The notes under the pieces: model-generated
The model's input: only the letters and a program-made list of their open reading frames with translations
The model's database searches: none
What the model was told of the DNA's origin: nothing
Assembly: GCF_016735595.1 (NCBI RefSeq)
Contig: NZ_JAERRB010000001.1
Coordinates: 1,054,001 to 1,118,000, forward strand
Direction of reading: 5' to 3'
Length of the DNA: 64,000 nucleotides
Origin: Chryseolinea lacunae
GTDB lineage: Bacteria; Bacteroidota; Bacteroidia; Cytophagales; Cyclobacteriaceae
Program-made: the position numbers and the translations under genes
Shown here: positions 63,401-64,000 of the stretch, piece after piece
Layout of the letters: the number at the start of each line of letters is the position of its first letter
How positions within the stretch are numbered: the first letter of the stretch is position 1

Positions 63401-63912
63401 ATCTATCGGACGGCATGGTACTGAATGCCTCCACGCGTCTCTACGACAAAGGTGAAATCAATCTGAAATACACGTACCTCTCGCCCACCCAATTTGGCTT
63501 GAAGGTAGACCTGAAACCTTTCGACCTCACGGTGCTAAACCAGATCATCGTTCCCGCCCAGGCCCTGGAAATAAGGTCGGGCTACCTCGAAGGCCTGCAG
63601 TTCGATGTGATTGCCGATCGCAACAAGGCTGTGGGCAATGCCACGATGAGCTATAAAAATCTGCACCTCGAAATATTTTCAAAGAACGATCCCGAGAAGA
63701 AAAATCTCGGCAGCAGTTTGCTCACGCTGCTGGCCGATGGCATTGTGTTGAGACATAACAAGGAAAACGCAACGGCGCCGATAGAGCAGGAGCGCATCGC
63801 CACAAAATCGGTGTTCAGCTATTGGGTGAAGATTGCCACACACGGCGCCATGAACGTGGTGCGTCATGGCAAGAGCCGCAAGAATGTGGCCGCGGCATCC
63901 GGAAAGAAATAA
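60460..63912 (+). CDS. AsmA-like/DUF748-type membrane-anchored protein
   Basis: This 1150-residue protein has one N-terminal helix (IILVASIVIVLVVISVVAF). A very long periplasmic part of repeated amphipathic beta strands follows (for example FELKNVSLVKTEK, LELKNVS-type pattern, FRAGSVLYDNPKDSTHLQVKGLLLSKTRLSLG). The pattern and length fit the AsmA/TamB superfamily, which forms hydrophobic grooves that carry phospholipids between membranes. The final 40 residues (SYWVKIATHGAMNVVRHGKS) look cytoplasmic-like or loosely folded. It follows the patatin-barrel gene by 52 bp, so an envelope lipid role for both is plausible. Confidence 0.78.
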   Translation: MKKKIILVASIVIVLVVISVVAFRYYNLINFKDSLTELVETKTHGQYKLVIGKAKMDLSKLHFELKNVSLVKTEKADAKGVESVTIPLVEAEAGSLRSLLRTGQMVIEKLAIEEPVLKMTAGSPDSTQHREQVAHSLVKIFPAIEAVLDKFLIKSFTLRRGAVHIEKEGQHMISLSLIDFMVRDWNMKQLSDSSQIRLNLKGQQMMFGKTNLSFSEIEFKYPEHFLEFHDLVLESADTVSHSKIKIEGKSVLIQGLDYQELYAHQRYKLKKIHIQQPRITGSLHLDGKAHKVKHPIKEILEQVFGEAHLDSAILSDADIDLTLHHYKDSIKTHLPHVDLALSNFEVRPDTSSLLVDGLRIDLNETSIKLNNNVTLHCDDLLFLRGHFLSITHATLVDNAANKVFMECERVDVSRFGLIDFVFSRKLHLASLTLENADITITPHYLNLFPKLSAARRDTTQTKKKTLDMNIGGLHVKHANIRYADGKKNMILKDASLDVGAFTDVSLSTLRSKLAYFRAGSVLYDNPKDSTHLQVKGLLLSKTRLSLGALDLKWKTFMAVGQSLSINDYVFDTEALGRVESKTIRIESLAVKGRLPAGKVHKPATPKKNISLVVNDVQIGKLEADVHMKDQHIAFNAKELSGRGIRFQEGKMHYQHVIGRIDNIHYQKPETDVRVASMDFDFFGKSRITNAKVHHKNHDIALTSAMLGEIKLEDHATTVAYVTLAGTTVQQDDQPLFTTDSVSLRGIVLPHEKSPHIGAMFVYRPIIHLHAPSPAKKEKTKSSKPLSTDVVDKFAAYDGTLTTAKGQTFRFTKLHGSLTTPHRSVRLEGGKFDTEKAVLRVDGLDVEENKIAVKLFTITPQDAYVKNLNVSASLLTGELHDIALTGFNLDSLLERKKLVAQAMNVDRFALHISKDKQLPSGTLKDKPFLLHEMMSPAVHVKQLNVREGFIQYRETSDKTHREGVVELHKINLAATSLGPDNYLSDGMVLNASTRLYDKGEINLKYTYLSPTQFGLKVDLKPFDLTVLNQIIVPAQALEIRSGYLEGLQFDVIADRNKAVGNATMSYKNLHLEIFSKNDPEKKNLGSSLLTLLADGIVLRHNKENATAPIEQERIATKSVFSYWVKIATHGAMNVVRHGKSRKNVAAASGKK

Positions 63913-64000
63913 ACGAAACGTGCGCGCTCGCATAGGGTGATCTTTTTCAGGAGTGCGACCTATCTATCTAACCCATAGACCAGCCTCTGAATTACGCTGA

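Noticed and set aside
1-64000. CRISPR arrays, tRNA or rRNA genes, insertion sequences and prophage genes
   Set aside because: I looked for regularly spaced repeats, cloverleaf-like segments, transposase and integrase motifs and found none. A small tRNA gene missed by eye cannot be fully excluded.

Overview
The window is a chromosomal segment of a Bacteroidota bacterium, most likely a Cytophagales-type soil or plant-matter degrader (a Chryseolinea/Ohtaekwangia-like relative is a guess). The evidence is a SusC/SusD pair, a protein with a type IX secretion (T9SS) C-terminal signal, many Bacteroidota-only lipoprotein families, a PadR plus prefix-domain ABC permease pair, and promoters of the Bacteroidota form (TTTG, about 19 bp, TAnnTTTG). 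Base composition is moderately GC-rich except for an A+T-richer island at about 22990-24900. I see no rRNA, tRNA, CRISPR array, transposase or integrase. Where several start codons were possible I chose by signal peptide, family alignment or promoter position.

Layout. 1-9.8 kb: a PadR-controlled ABC permease (cut by the window edge), a MarR/acetyltransferase operon with a visible operator, an M20 peptidase, a lipoprotein prolyl oligopeptidase, a DUF6157 protein, a short-chain dehydrogenase without the usual active site, and a single-domain response regulator. 9.8-23 kb: a minus-strand uptake locus made of a T9SS-secreted multi-Ig protein, a small lipoprotein, SusC, SusD, a zinc metallohydrolase lipoprotein and a DUF4302 lipoprotein, preceded by a membrane-spanning TPR/helix-turn-helix regulator that probably controls it. 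23-24.9 kb: an A+T-rich two-gene unit coding for a HipA-like kinase followed by a separate HipA N-terminal-like protein, with no HipB.

25-47 kb: scattered carbohydrate and small-molecule genes. These include a secreted Gfo/Idh/MocA oxidoreductase with a GH172-type (DUF2961) enzyme, a GH9 enzyme, a GH20-like enzyme, a GH88 unsaturated glycuronyl hydrolase and a Tat-exported polysaccharide deacetylase. They are mixed with AraC regulators, aldo/keto and quinone reductases, DoxX proteins, a Fur-like winged-helix protein and a Crp-type regulator. Two non-coding structures stand out: an array of five 11-bp tandem repeats with an inverted copy at 35686-35767, and an 82-bp imperfect palindrome at 40168-40249.

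47-64 kb: envelope and transport genes, namely an APC permease, an MFS exporter, a large MscS channel, a CPA1 Na+/H+ antiporter with an unknown partner gene, a secreted TIM-barrel isomerase followed by a CE7 acetyl esterase, a patatin-POTRA-barrel outer membrane protein and an AsmA-like protein. Together the window reads as a polymer-scavenging surface system plus envelope maintenance, with regulators placed next to the genes they probably control.
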